Translations under genes and position numbers: made by a program
The notes under the pieces: model-generated
The model's input: the letters and a program-made list of their open reading frames with translations, nothing else
What the model was told of the DNA's origin: nothing
Database searches by the model: none
Source of the DNA: Rhodospirillaceae bacterium
GTDB taxonomy: Bacteria > Pseudomonadota > Alphaproteobacteria > MPNO01 > UBA2964
Length of the DNA: 6,508 nt
Reading direction: 5' to 3'
Assembly (NCBI GenBank): GCA_002724505.1
Contig: PBOV01000127.1
Location: forward strand, 1-6,508
Shown: positions 6,270 through 6,508 of the stretch, in pieces
Position numbering within the stretch: position 1 is the stretch's first letter
How the letters are laid out: each line of letters opens with the position of its first letter

Positions 6270-6508
6270 TTATTTAATATCTTCAGGGAAATATTTGAAG
6301 ACTGAATTGAGCCCGTTTGTGGCGGCCTGACCCAGGCCACAAATTGAAGCGTCTTGCATTACTGTTGATAGTTCCTTGAGGAGAGGCTTGTCCCAAGTCT
6401 TGTTTTCAAGGAGCTGTACGGCTTTTTCGCAGCCGTTGCGACAGGGGGTGCATTGTCCGCAGCTTTCATCCTCGAAGAACTTTAGAAGGTTAAGAGCCAC
6501 GTCACCGG
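6270..6508 (-). CDS. fdsB: Formate dehydrogenase beta subunit, C-terminal end (FdsB/NuoF-like; 5' end beyond window)
   Basis: Only the last 78 or so codons are in the window, and the frame stays open to base 6508. They match the C-terminal iron-sulfur domain of FdsB, a relative of complex I subunit NuoF that holds FMN and reduces NAD+ with electrons from FdsA. The N3-type [4Fe-4S] ligands are visible in ESCGQCTPCRNG (three Cys, minus strand bases 6461 to 6441) and ASICGLGQAA (the fourth Cys at about 6341-6339). The terminal YFPEDIK is also typical. An extra Cys occurs four residues after the third ligand (CRNGC), where relatives commonly have Thr. A GTG at 6500 is an internal Val in VALNLLKFFEDE, not a start. 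FdsB is preferred over NuoF because fdsA lies nearby and because of the GQAATN ending. The flavin and NAD domains, and presumably fdsG, lie beyond the right edge. Confidence 0.9.
   Translation of the reverse strand, partial: GDVALNLLKFFEDESCGQCTPCRNGCEKAVQLLENKTWDKPLLKELSTVMQDASICGLGQAATNGLNSVFKYFPEDIK

Noticed and set aside
6270..6500. Stand-alone 76-residue iron-sulfur protein starting at the GTG at 6500
   Set aside because: The frame stays open to the window edge, and the sequence matches the end of FdsB/NuoF, so this is a truncated view of a larger gene.
6270..6508. Complex I nuoF rather than fdsB
   Set aside because: The alpha subunit of formate dehydrogenase follows on the same strand and no other nuo gene is visible. 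The segment alone cannot fully exclude NuoF.

Overview
The window is a locus for an NAD-dependent, molybdenum (or tungsten) formate dehydrogenase of the soluble Fds/Fdh type. It carries the end of the beta subunit gene, the complete catalytic alpha subunit gene and a set of cofactor and maturation genes. The protein sequences (an FdsA-type alpha subunit, MobA with an MGGGDK loop, a short HTH-only ModE) suggest an alphaproteobacterium. The moderate GC content (roughly 45-50% by eye) would suit a marine lineage. The lineage is inferred from the look of the proteins, not from a search.

Layout: on the plus strand, bases 1-2413 hold fdhD (5' end cut by the window), a 197-residue protein with a recognisable GIY-YIG nuclease-like motif set, mobA, and an HTH-only ModE-like regulator. 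Gaps are 12 bp, an 11-bp overlap and 33 bp, so the four genes look like one operon. On the minus strand, reading from the right edge, come the C-terminus of the beta subunit gene (fdsB-like, 5' end cut by the window), a metal-dependent-hydrolase-fold protein of the 2-pyrone-4,6-dicarboxylate hydrolase (LigI) family, a 194-bp intergenic stretch, and the alpha subunit gene fdsA. The two groups converge with only 8 bp between the stop codons of modE and fdsA.

How the parts fit: MobA attaches GMP to molybdopterin on the way to bis-MGD, the cofactor held by FdsA. FdhD transfers sulfur to that cofactor. The ModE-like protein is a plausible regulator of the locus but lacks the molybdate-binding domain. 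FdsB takes electrons from FdsA to NAD+. Two genes do not fit the textbook fds operon: the GIY-YIG protein, inserted between fdhD and mobA and overlapping mobA, and the amidohydrolase, inserted between fdsB and fdsA. The amidohydrolase also has Asn where the LigI family has its catalytic Asp. These two genes are the best candidates here for something undescribed. No RNA genes, CRISPR arrays, insertion sequences or attachment sites were seen.
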